Assembly (NCBI GenBank): GCA_947579665.1
Contig: CANPUZ010000060.1
Coordinates: 62,001 to 126,000, forward strand
From: Sympetrum striolatum
Lineage: Eukaryota > Arthropoda > Insecta > Odonata > Libellulidae
DNA: 64,000 bases
Direction of reading: 5' to 3'
Shown here: positions 10,856 to 22,330 of the stretch, piece by piece
Position numbering within the stretch: the first letter of the stretch is position 1
How the letters are laid out: each line of letters starts with the position of its first letter
Made by a program: the position numbers and the translations under genes
Notes under the pieces: model-generated
Seen by the model: only the letters and a program-made list of their open reading frames with translations
What the model was told of the DNA's origin: nothing
Databases searched by the model: none

Positions 10856-12240
10856 GATTATATCGAAAAAAGCGACAGAATGAGATAATTTTAGCGATCA
10901 TTGAATATTTTTGCTCGATATTAGCAAAATTATCGTCATTTTGTCAGGATAATATCGAAAACAGCGTCAAAATGGGATTAATGTATTGGATTTTGATATT
11001 TTTTCGCTCTCGTTTAGCAAATTTTTCGTCATTTGTCAAGATAGTATCGAAGAAAGCGACAAAATTGGATATTTTGAGTCAAATATTAATAAAATTAAAT
11101 TTTTTGGCTCTACTTCACCATTATTTTTGGCATTGTGAAGGATAATATCGAAAAAAGTGAGGATAATTTGAGCGAAATTTCAATTTTTTCCTCTATTTCG
11201 CCATGTTTTCGTCATTTTATCGGAATATTTTCCAAAAAAGTGAACAAAACGGATAATTTTAGTGACACTTCAACTTTTCCTACTATTTCGTCTTTATTTT
11301 TCGTCATTTTACGGAGAAATGTTCTAAAGAAGCAACGAAAACGTTAAATTTAGCGAAATTTAATTTTTTCCCTCTATTTTGTCTTTCTTTTTCCTCATTT
11401 TATCGAGATATGATGGAAAAAAGCAAGGAAAACAAATGATGTTAGCGAAATTTCAATATTTTCTCCTTTATTTCGCCATAATATTCGTCATTTTTTCGAG
11501 ATATGATCATAAAATGCAACGAAAACGGATAATTTTAGCTAAATTGCTAATTTTATCCTCAATTTTGCCTTAATTTTCGTAATTTTACGAGATATTATCA
11601 AAATAAACAACGAAAACGGATAATTTTAGTAAAATATAAATTTTTTCCTCAATTTTGTGTTTATTTTTCGTTTTTTTTATCGAGATATGATCGAAAAAAG
11701 TAAAGAAAATGGATAATTTTAGCAAAATTCCCATTTTTTTCCTCTATTTTGAATTAATTCTCGTCTTTTTATCGAGATATGATTAAAAAAGCAACAAAAA
11801 CATACAATTTTAGGGGAATTACAATTTTTTTCTCTCTTTTGTCTTTTTGTTTTGTCATTTTATCGAGAAATGATCGACAAAAGCAACGAACAAAGGTAAT
11901 TTAAGCGAAATATAAATTTCGTTGCTCTATTTTGCCTTTTATCTCGTCATTTTATCGAAATATTACCGAAAAAAGCAACAAATTGGATAATTTTAGTGAA
12001 ATTTAAATTTCTCTCCTCTATTTTGCTTTAATTTTTTCGTCATTTGATCGAAATATTACCGAAAAAAGCAACAAAATCGGATAATTTTAGCCAAATTTCT
12101 ACTTTTTGCATGTATTTATCCTTAATTTTCGTCATTTATTTGAGATATGATAAAAAAAGCAACGAAAACGAATAAATCTAGCGAAATTTAAATTCTTCTC
12201 CTTCATTTTGCCTTCATTTTCGTCATTTTATCGAGATATT
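10856..12240 (+). repeat. Satellite subfamily B, forward
   Basis: Units of about 90 bp that differ from subfamily A by AACGGATAATTTT (not AACGAATAA), CGTCATTTTATCGAGATATG (not CCTCAT...TATT) and CTCTATTTTG. They mirror the inverted B segment on the left side of the island. The first units after the minisatellite are the most diverged (GCGACAGAATGAGATAAT). Confidence 0.75.
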
Positions 12241-14019
12241 ACCTAAAAAAGAAACAAAAACGAATAATTTTAATGAAATTTCAATTTCATTCCTCTTTTT
12301 GTTCTTAATTTTCCTAATTATAAAGAGATATTATGGAAAAAGCAACAAAAACGAATAATTTTAGCGAAATTTCAATTTCATTCCTCTTTTTTTTCCTTAA
12401 TTTTTCCCTTTTATATCAAGATATTTCCGAAAAAAGCAACAAAAACGAATAATTTTTGCGAAATTTCAAATATATTTCCTATTTATTTCTCTTGATTTTC
12501 CTCATTTTATCGGGATATGAACGAAAAAAGAATCAAAATCGAATAAATTAAGCAAAATTTCAATTTCTTCCCCTTTTTGTTTCCACATTATATGTAGATA
12601 TGATCGAAAAAAGCTACAAATAAGAATATTTTAGGCGTAATTTCATTTTTTCCCTCTTTTTCCCCTTAATTTTCCTCATTTTATCGCGATATCATCGAAA
12701 AAGGAAACAAAAACGAAAAAGTTTAGGGAAATATCAATTTTATTCCTTTTTTCCCCTTAATTTTCCTCATTTTATTAAGATATAATCGAAAAAAGCAACA
12801 AAAACGAATAATTTTAGGGAAATATCATTTTTTTTTCATTTTTTTTCCAAATTTCATTAAGATATTATCGAAAAATGCAACAAAAACGAATAATTTTAGC
12901 GAAATATCAATTAATTCCTATTTTTTCCTTAATTTTCCTCGTTTTATCGTGATGTTATCGAAAAAAGCAACAAAAACGAATAATTTTAGTGAAATTTCAA
13001 TTTTTTTTCGCTCTTTTTTCTTAATTTTCCTAATTTTATCGTGATATAATCGAAAAAAGCAACAAAAACGAATAATTTTAGGGAAATATCAATTTTTTTT
13101 CCTTTATCTTCCAAATTTCATCGAGATATTATTGAAAAAAGCAACAAAAACGAATAATTTTAGCGAAATATCATTTTTTTCCAATTTTTTCCTTAATTTT
13201 CCTCGTATTTTCGTGATATTATCGAAAAAAGCTACAAAAACGAATAATTTTTTACAAATTTCAATTTTTTTTCAAATTTTTTTCCATAATTTTCCTAATT
13301 TTACCAAGATATTATCGAAAAAGAAACAAAAACGAATAATTTTAGCGAAATTTCAATTTTTTTCCTATTTTCTCCCTTAATTTTAGTAATTTTATCGAGA
13401 TATTATCGAAAAAAGCAACAAAAACGAATAATTTTAGCGAAATTTACGTTTTTTTCGTCTTTTTTCCCTTAATTTTCCTCATTTTATCGAGATCTTTTCG
13501 AAAAAAGCAACAAAAACGAATAATTTTAGCGAAATTTCAATTTCATTTCTCTTTCTTTTCCTTTATTTTCCAAATTTCATCGAGATATTATCGAAAAAAA
13601 CAACAAAAATGAATAATTTTAGCGAAAATTCAATTTCATTCCCCTTTTTTACTTAATTTTCCTCATTTTATCAAGATTTGACAGAAAAAAGCAACAAAAA
13701 CGAAAAATTATAGCGAAATTTCAATTTTTTTCCACTTTTTTTCCATCATTTTTCTCATTTTATCGAGATATTATCGAAAAATCCAACAAAAATGAATAAT
13801 TTTAGCGACATTTCTGTTTTTTTCTCTTTTTTTTTCGTTAATTTTCCTGATTATATCTGGATATTATCGAATGAATTAACAAAAACGAATAATGTTAGCG
13901 AAATTTCAATTTTTTTCCTCTTTCTTTTTCGTTAATATTCCTCGATTTATAGAGGTATTATCCAAAAATGCAACAAAAACGATTAATTTTAGTAAAATTT
14001 CAATTTTTTTCCTCTTTTT
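12241..14019 (+). repeat. Satellite subfamily A
   Basis: Return to A-type units, with local variants such as AAGCTACAAATAAGAATA near 12606. That variant recurs near 18641 and 22745 and marks the same larger duplicated block. Nothing else is seen in the stretch. Confidence 0.8.
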
Positions 14020-15050
14020 ACTTCCTCCATATACGAAGTATAGAGAAAGTATTGTTTTCATGAAAAAAATCGACTTCGAGATTTCAACGGAAATACATGT
14101 TTTGGGGTCCCTAGAACACGTTTTGACCATATTCCGAATGATGTCTGTGTGTATGTGTGTGTGTGTGTGTGTGTGATCGTGGGCGCTCTAACGTGAAAAG
14201 TATTAGTCGTATCAATACCAAACTTCATATATAGAACTGTCTTGTGTGCTGTCAGAGTTGATTAGTTTTTGGAGTAAATCGGTAAACCGGAAGTCGAGCT
14301 TTATTCATCAGAGCCCATTTCCGGTTTTCAAAATATCTCCATAAATATGATATATAGGTATTTTGTATAACTTATAAAAGTTTTAGAAAATGTAATTTAC
14401 TATAACTTTTGTATTTAACATATTTTTGTATCACCGGTTGATTAGGAGTTATTCCTAAAATACTTATAAACCGGAAGTAGCTGATTGTGTACTTTGTGGG
14501 CGCTCTATCATAAAAACTATTTGTTGGATAACACAAAATTTCATATATAGTATTTTGGTTGATGTCGTTAGAGTTGATTAGTTTTTAAAGTAAATCAGTT
14601 AACCGGAAGTCGAGCTTCTGTCTTCAATGCTCATTTCCGGTATTCCAAATATCTCCATAAATATGATATTTAGGTATATACTATTATTTATAAAAGTTTT
14701 AGCAAATAATATTTACTATAACTTTTGTACAAAAAATATTTTTTATCACTGATTGTGTAGGAGTTATTTGTCAAATACTGATGAACCGGAAGTTCCTGAT
14801 TATGAACGTTGTGGGTGCTCTGGCGCTGGGGCGCTGGGCGCTGGGGCGAAGGGCCATTTTCATCGTTTTTCATCGAACCTGTCCCAAAAAACTTTATTTA
14901 TAATGTTTCTGACGTAAAAGATAAAATGAAAGAAATTAATCACTTATCTTCTAAGTTTCGATTGAATATAGAGTTCGAAATTGCTGTCGTAGATAAATAT
15001 TTACATCTTATATATATGGAGAAAGTCATGTGCTGGCCACATCAGATTTT
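14020..15050 (+). mobile_element. Dispersed repeat element E4
   Basis: Same architecture as E2 and E3. It has CTCCATATACGAAGTATAGA at the 5' end, a TG run, anchors at 14179, 14496 and 14811 (steps of 317 and 315), a hairpin at 14285-14326 with intact outer arms, a weaker one at 14601-14642, and the 3' end CATGTGCTGGCCACATCAGA. It is flanked by TTTTTACTT on the left (14015-14023) and right (15048-15056), a possible 9-bp target-site duplication. That word is also common in the satellite, so this is weak. Confidence 0.7.
14155..14175 (+). repeat. TG microsatellite in E4
   Basis: About ten TG units at the same place in the element as the runs in E2 and E3. Confidence 0.85.
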
Positions 15051-15967
15051 TTACTTGAAAAAAGCAACAAAAACGAAAAATTATAGCGAAATTTCAATTT
15101 TTTTCCTCTTTTTTTCCTTCATTTTTCACATTTTATCGAGATATTATCGAAAAAACCAACAAAAATGAATAATTTTAGCGAAATTTCTGTTTTTTTCTCT
15201 TTTTTTTCGTTAATTTTCCTCATTATATCTGGATATTATCGAATGAAGCAACAAAAACGAATAATTTTAGCGATATTTCAATTTCATTCCTCTTTTTTTA
15301 CTTAATTTTCCTCATTTTATCGAGATTTGACCGAAAAAAGCAACAAAAACGAATAATTTTGGGGAAATTTCAATTTCATTCCCCTTTTTTTCTAATTTTC
15401 CTCATTTTATCGAGATTTGACCGAAAAAAGCAACAAAAACGAAAAATTTTAGCGAAATTTCTGTTTTTTTCTTTTTTTTCGTTAATTTTTCTCATTGTAT
15501 CTGGATATGATCGAAAAAAGCAACAAAAACGAGTAATGTTAGCGAAATTTCAAATTTTATCCATTTTTTTCCTTAAATTTCCTCGTTTTATCGAGATAAT
15601 ATCGAAAAAACAAATAATTTTACCGAAATTTAAATTTTTCTCGTTTTATCGTGATATTATCGAAAATAGCAACAAAAACGAATAATTTTAGCGAAGTTTC
15701 AATTTCATTCCTCTTTTTTTTCCTTTATTTTCCAAATTTCATAGAGATATTATCGAAAAAACCAACAAAAACGAATAATTTTAGCGAAATTTCAATTTCC
15801 TTCCACTTTCTTTACTTAATTTTCCTCATTTTATCGAGATTTGATCGAAAAAAGGAACAAAAACGAAAAATTATAGCGAAATTTCAATTTTTTTCCTCTT
15901 TTTTTCCTTCATTTTCCTCATTTTATCGAAATATTATCGAAAACAGCAACAAAAATGAATAATTTAA
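15051..15967 (+). repeat. Satellite subfamily A
   Basis: Forward satellite between E4 and the second island. From about 15720 the text matches 8707-8955 upstream of island 1, marking the left part of a shared duplicated block. Confidence 0.8.
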
Positions 15968-16396
15968 AGCAAAATAGAGGGGAAAAATTTAAATTTAGCA
16001 AAATATATCTGTTTTCGTTGTTAATTTTATCATATCTCAATAGAATGAAGAAAAAAAGACAAAATTGAGGAAAAAATAGGAAGTTCGTTAAAATTATCCT
16101 TTTTCGTTGCCTTATTCCACCATACCTCTATAAAATGACGAAAGTAAAGGAAAAATAGATGAAAAGAGTTTAAATTTTGCTAAAATTATCAGTTTTGTTG
16201 CTCTTTACAATCATCGCTTGATAAAATGACGAAAATTAAAGTAAAATAGGGGAGAATGAAGGATATTTTGCTTAAATTATCCGTTTTGGTGGCCTTTTCG
16301 GGTCATATCTCGATAAAATGACGAAAAATAAAGACAAAATAGGGGGAAAAAATTGAAATTTTGCTATAACAATCCATTTATGGTGCTTTTTCAAAG
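15968..16396 (-). repeat. Satellite subfamily B, inverted segment, island 2
   Basis: Close copy of 8956-9380 at an offset of about 7.0 kb, again reading as the reverse complement of the B consensus and ending at GCTTT-TTC-AAAGC. Confidence 0.75.
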
Positions 16397-16439
16397 CAAC
16401 AAAAGCAAAGAAGCAACAAAAACGGATAATTTCCAATCC

Positions 16440-17320
16440 AAGAGGTCGACCCTGGGATGTCGACTCCCGGATGACTCACGGTCTATTACCCGAGGTCAAT
16501 GACCCAAGTTCAATGACCCCAGGACGATGACCCGTGGTTGATGACCCGAGGTCTATGACCCGAGGTCAACTACCCCAGGTCGATGACCCTAAGTTGATGA
16601 CCCAAGGTCAATGACCCGAGGTCGATTACCCCAGGTCGATTACCCGAAGTCGATGTCCCGAGGTCAATGACCCGAGGTCAATGACCCAAGGTTGATGACC
16701 CAAGGTCAATGACCCGAGGTCAATGACCCGAGGTCAATGACCCGAGGTAAATGACCCCAGGTCGATGACCCGAAGTCGATGTCCCGAGGTCAATGACCCC
16801 TTGTCGATGACTCAAGGTCGATGACCCGAGGTCAATGACCCGAAGTCAATGACCCGAGGTCTATGACCCGAGGACGATTACCCGAGGTCAATGACCCGAA
16901 GTCAATGAATCCAGATCGATGACCCGATGTCGATGACCCAAGGTTGGTGACCCGAGGTTGATGACCCGAGGTCTATGACCCTAGGTCTATGACCCGAGGT
17001 CTATGACCCGAGGACTATGACCCAAGGTAGATCAACTGAGGTCCATGACCCGAGGTCAATGACCCCAGATCGATGACCCGAAGTCGATATTCCAAGGTCG
17101 ATGACCCCAGGTTGATGACCCCAGGTCTATGACCCCAGGTCGATCACCCCAGGTCGATTACCCGAGGTCAATGACCCGAAGTCAATGACTCCAGGTCGAT
17201 GACCCGATGTCGATGACCCAAGGTTGGTGACCCAAGGTTGATGACCCGAAGTCAACGACCTGAGGTCGATGACCAGAGTTCGATGACCCGAGGTCGATGA
17301 CCCGAGGTTAATGACCCAAA
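16440..17320 (+). repeat. 14-bp minisatellite array, forward arm, island 2
   Basis: Same 14-bp family as 9426-10415. The flanking offsets (7,011 bp on the left, 6,883 bp on the right) show that the 14/15-bp array is about 128 bp shorter than in island 1, so copy number changed after duplication. Confidence 0.9.
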
Positions 17321-17577
17321 GTCTCCTGGTTTCAACTTCCCGGAGTTGACCTCCAGGCGTTGATCTCCCGGAGTCGAACTCCCGGAATCGAACTCCCGGA
17401 TTCATACTCCTGGAGTCGTTCTCCCGTAGTTGACCTCCCGTGGTCGAACTCCCGAAGCTGACCTCCCGGAATCTACAACCCGGAGTTGACCTCCAGGAGT
17501 CGACCTATCAGAGTCTTCCTCCCGGAGTCCAGCTCCCAGATTCGACCTCCCGGAGTCGACATCACGCGGTCGATCTC
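17321..17577 (+). repeat. 15-bp repeat core, island 2
   Basis: The same order of 15-bp variants as island 1 (for example GATTCATACTCCTGGAGTCG against GATGCATACTCCTGGAGTCG), with a few base changes and loss of one unit near GACATCACGCGG. Confidence 0.8.
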
Positions 17578-17738
17578 CGGTCATCGATGTTGTGTCATCG
17601 ACTTTGTGTCATCAACCTCGGGTCATCGACCTCTGGCCATCGTCCTCTGGTCATCGACCTCGGGTATTTGACCTTGATCCAACGACCTTTGGTAATCGAG
17701 TTCAGGTCAACGAGCACGGGTCATCGAACTCTGACCAA
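17578..17738 (-). repeat. 14-bp minisatellite, reverse arm, island 2
   Basis: Matches 10691-10855 almost base for base; the 14-bp unit is read as its reverse complement. Confidence 0.85.
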
Positions 17739-18270
17739 GATTATATCGAAAAAAGCGACAGAATGAGATAATTTTAGCGATCATTGAATATTTTTGCTCG
17801 ATATCAGCAAAATTATCGTCATTTTGTCAGGATTATATCGAAAACAGCGTCAAAATGGGATTAATGTATTGAAATTTTGATATTTTTTCGCTCTCGTTTA
17901 GCAAATTGTTCGTCATTTGTCTAGATAGTATCGAAGAAAGCGACACAATTGGATATTTTGAGTGAAATATTAATAAAATTAAATTTTTTGGCTCTACTTC
18001 ACCATTATTTTTGGCATTGTGAAGGATAATATCGAAAAAAGTGAGGTTAATTTAAGCGAAATTTCAATTTTTTCCTCTATTTCGCCATGTTTTCGTCATT
18101 TTATCGGAATATTTTCCAAAAAAGAGAAGAAAACGGATAATTTTAGTGACACTTCAACTTTTCCTACTATTTCGTCTTTATTTTTCGTCATTTTACGGAG
18201 AAATGTTCTAAAGAAGCAACGAAAACGTTAAATTTAGCGAAATTTAATTTTTTTCCTCTATTTTGTCTTT
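17739..18270 (+). repeat. Satellite subfamily B after island 2, truncated
   Basis: Tracks 10856-11390, then breaks at TTTGTCTTTAATTAAACACG, where it jumps to A-type units matching the text from about 12268. The part equivalent to 11390-12260 is missing here, an internal deletion of roughly 0.85 kb relative to island 1. Confidence 0.7.
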
Positions 18271-21024
18271 AATTAAACACGAACACAAAAAAAACGAATA
18301 ATTTTAATGAAATTTCAATTTCATTCCTCTTTTTGTTCTTAATTTTCCTAATTTTATTGAGATATTATGGAAAAAAGCAACTTAAACGAATAATTTATGC
18401 GAAATTTCAATTTCATTGCTCTTTTTCTCCTTAATTATCCCTTTTATATCAAGATATTTCGGAAAAAGCAACAAAAACGAATAATTTTTGCGAAATTTCA
18501 AATATATTTCCTTTTTATTTTCCTTGATTTTCCTCACTTTATCTGGATATGAACGAAAAAAGAATCAAAAACGAATAATTTAAGCAAAATTTCAATTTCT
18601 TCCCCTTTTTTTCCACATTATATGTAGATATGATCGAAAAAAGCTACAAATAAGAATAATTTAGGCGTAATTTCATTTTTTCCCTCTTTTTTCCTTAATT
18701 TGCCTCATTTTATTAAGATATAATCGAAAAAAGCAACAAAAACGAATAATTTTAGGGAAATATCAATTTTTTTTTCATTTTTTTTCCAAATTTCATAAAT
18801 ATATTATCGAAAAATGCAACAAAAACGAATAATTTTAGCGAAATTTCAATTTTTTTTCGCTTTTTTTCTTATGTTTCCTAATTTTATCGTGATATAATCG
18901 AAAAAAGCAACAAAAACGAATAATTTTAGCGAAATATCAATTTTTTCCAATTTTTTCCTTAATTTTCTTCGTATTCTCGTGATATTATCGAAAAAAGCAA
19001 CAAAAACGAATAGTTTTAGCGAAATATCAATTTTTTCCAATTTTTTCCTTAATTTTCTTCGTATTCTCGTGATATTATCGAAAAAAGCAACAAAAACGAA
19101 TAATTTTAGACAAATTTCAATTTTTTTTTCAATTTTTTTTCATAATTTTCCTAATTTTACCAAGATATTATCGAAATGAAAACAAAAACGATTAATGTTA
19201 GCGAAATTTCAATTTTTTTCCTCTTTTCTCCCTTAATTTTACTAATTTTATCGAGATATTATCGAAAAAAGCAACAAAAACGAATAATTTTAGCAAAATT
19301 TATGTTTTTTTCCTCTTTTTTCCCTTAATTTTCCTCATTTTATCGTGATTTTATCGAAAAAAGCAACAAAAACGAATAATTTTAGCGAAATTTCAATTTC
19401 ATTTCTCTTTCTTTTCCTTTATTTTCCAAATTTCATCGAGATATTATCGAAAAAAGCAACAAAAACGAAAAATTTTAGCTAAATATCAATTCTTTCCTAT
19501 TTTTTTCGTTATTTTTTCACGTTGTATCGTGATATGACCAAAAAAGCAACAAAAACGAATAATTTTAGCGAAAATTCAATTTCATTTCATTTTTTTCGTT
19601 AATTTTCCTCATTATATCTGGATATTATCGAATGAATTAACAAAAACGAATAATTTTAGCGAAATTTCAATTTCATTCCTCTTTTTTTTCTTAATTTTCC
19701 TTATTTTATCGAGATTTGACCGAAAAAAGCAACAAAAAAAATAAATTTAGCGAAATTTCAATTTCATTCCCAATTTGACTTAATTTACCTTATATTATCG
19801 AGATTTGACCGAAAAAAGCAACAAAAACGAAAAATTATAGCGAAATTTCAATTTTTTTCCTCTTTTCTCCCTTAATTTTACTAATTTTATCGAGATATTA
19901 TCGAAAAAAGCAACAAAAACGAATAATTTTAGCAAAATTTTTGTTTTTTTCCTCTTTTTTCCCTTAATTTTCCTCATTTTATCGAGATTATACCGAAAAA
20001 AGCAACAAAAAAATAATTTTAGCGAAAATTCAATTTCATTCCCCTTTTCTACTTAATTTTCCTCATTTTATCGAGATTTGACAGAAAAAAGCAACAAAAA
20101 CGAAGAATTATAGCGACATATCAATTTTTTCCTCTTTTTTCTTACATTTTTCTCATTTTATCGAGATATTATCGAAAAAACCAGCAAAAATGAATAATTT
20201 TAGCGAAATTTCTGTTTTTTTCTCTTTTTCTTCGTTAATTTTCCTCATTATATCTGGTAATTATCGAATAAAGCAACAAAACCGAATAATATTAGCGAAA
20301 TTTCAATTTCTTCCTCTTTTTTCACTTAATTTTCCAAATTTTATCGAGATTTGACCGAAAAAAGCAACAAAAACGAATAATTTTAGCGAAATTTCAATTT
20401 CATTCTCATTTTCTTAACTTAATTTTCCTTATTTTATTGAGATTTGACCGTAAAAAGCAACAAAATCGAAAAATAATAGCGATATATCAATTTTTTTTCC
20501 TCTTTTTTTCCTAATTTTTCCTCGTTTTATCGTGATATGAACGAAAAAAGCAACAAAGCGAATAATTTTAGCGAAAATTCAATTTACTTCCTCTTTTTTT
20601 ACTTAATATTCATAAATTTATCGCGATTTGACCGAAAAAAGCAACAAAAACGAATAATTTTAGCGGAATTTCAATTTCATTCCCCTTTTTTTACTTAATA
20701 TTTATCATTTTATCGAGATTTGACCGAAAAAAGCAACAAAAACGAAAAATTATAGCGAAATATTAATTTTTTTCCTCTTTTCTTTTTTCATTTTTCTCAT
20801 TTTATCGAGATAATATCGAAAAAAACAACAAAAATGAATAATTTTAGCGAAATTTCAATTTTTTTCCTCTTTTTTTCCTTCATTTTTCTCATTTTATCGA
20901 GATATTATCGAAAAAACCAACAAAAACTGAATAATTTTAGCGAAATTTCAAATTTAATCCATTTTTTTTCCTTAATTTTCCTCATTTTATCGAAATATTA
21001 TCGAAAAAACGAATAATTTTACCG
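18271..21024 (+). repeat. Satellite subfamily A
   Basis: Tandem A units. At 18931-19110 two units are near-perfect at a period of exactly 90 bp (AATTTTCTTCGTATTCTCGT at 18961 and 19051). The stretch ends abruptly at AATTTTACCG, where it is fused to minisatellite sequence. No gene is visible. Confidence 0.8.
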
Positions 21025-21180
21025 TTGTGATGTTGTGTCATCGACTTTGTGTCATCAACCTCGGGTCATCGACCTCTGGCCATCGTCCTCTGGTCATCGA
21101 CCTCGGGTATTTGACCTTGATCCAACGACCTTTGGTAATCGAGTTCAGGTCAACGAGCACGGGTCATCGAACTCTGACCA
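21025..21180 (-). repeat. 14-bp minisatellite, orphan reverse arm, island 3
   Basis: Matches the reverse arms of islands 1 and 2 from the TTGTGTCATCGACTTTG point onward, with no forward arm, no 15-bp core and no inverted B satellite to its left. The left edge is a breakpoint directly against A-type satellite. Confidence 0.8.
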
Positions 21181-22330
21181 AGATTATATCGAAAAAAGCG
21201 ACAGAATGAGATAATTTTAGCGATCATTGAATATTTTTGCTCGATATCAGCAAAATTATCGTCATTTTGTCAGGATTATATCGAAAACAGCGTCAAAATG
21301 GGATTAATGTATTGAAATTTTGATATTTTTTCGCTCTCGTTTAGCAAATTGTTCGTCCTTTGTCAAGATAGTATCGAAGAAAGCGACAAAATTGGATATT
21401 TTGAGTGAAATATTAATAAAATTAAATTTTTTGGCTCTACTTCACCATTATTTCTGGCATTATGAAGGATAATATCGAAAAAAGAGAGGATAATTTAAGC
21501 GAAATTTCAATTTTTTCCTCTATTTCGCCATGTTTTCGTCATTTTATCGGAATATTTTCCAAAAAAGAGAAGAAAACGGATAATTTTAGTGACACTTCAA
21601 CTTTACCTACTATTTCGTCTTTATTTTTCGTCATTTTACCGAGAAATGTCTAAATAAGCAACGAAAACGTTAAATTTAGCGAAATTTAATTTTTTTCCTC
21701 TATTTTGTCTTTCTTTTTCGTCATTTTATCGAGATATTATAAAAAAAACAACGAAAACGGATAATTTTAGTAAAATATAAATTTTTCCTCTATTTTGTGT
21801 TTTTAATTTTCGTTTTTTTTTATCGAGATATGATCGAAAAAAGCAAAGAAAATGGATAATTTTAGCAAAATTCCCATTTTTTTCCTCTATTTTGAATTAA
21901 TTCTCGTCTTTTTATCGAGATATGATTAAAAAAGCAACAAAAACATACAATTTTAGGGGAATTACAATTTTTTTCTCTATTTTGTCTTTTTGTTTTGTCA
22001 TTTTATCGAGAAATGATCGACAAAAGCAACGAACAAAGGTAATTTAAGCGAAATATAAATTTCGTTGTTCTATTTTGCCTTTTATCTCGTCATTTTATCG
22101 AGATATCACCGAAAAAAGCAACAAATTGGATAATTTTAGCAAAATTTAAATTTTTCTCCTCTATTTTGCTTTAAATTTCGTCATTTTATCGAGATATGAC
22201 CAAAAACAGCAACCAAATCGGATAATTTTAGCCAAATTTCAACTTTTTTCATCTATTTATCCTTAATTTTCGTCATTTTTTTAGATATGATAAAAAAATC
22301 AACGAAAACGTATAAATCTAGCGAAATTTA
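21181..22330 (+). repeat. Satellite subfamily B after island 3
   Basis: Follows 10856-12180 at an offset that falls from about 10.3 to 10.1 kb, because a stretch of about 170 bp (near 11400-11570) is absent here. The shared rare text CAACGAACAAAGGTAATTTA confirms homology. Confidence 0.75.

Noticed and set aside
9751..17766. Open frames over the 14/15-bp minisatellites (H-R-P-R-V-I-D-L-G-S type peptides)
   Set aside because: A 14-bp period rotates through all frames in 42 bp. The peptides repeat on both strands and have no support as a protein.
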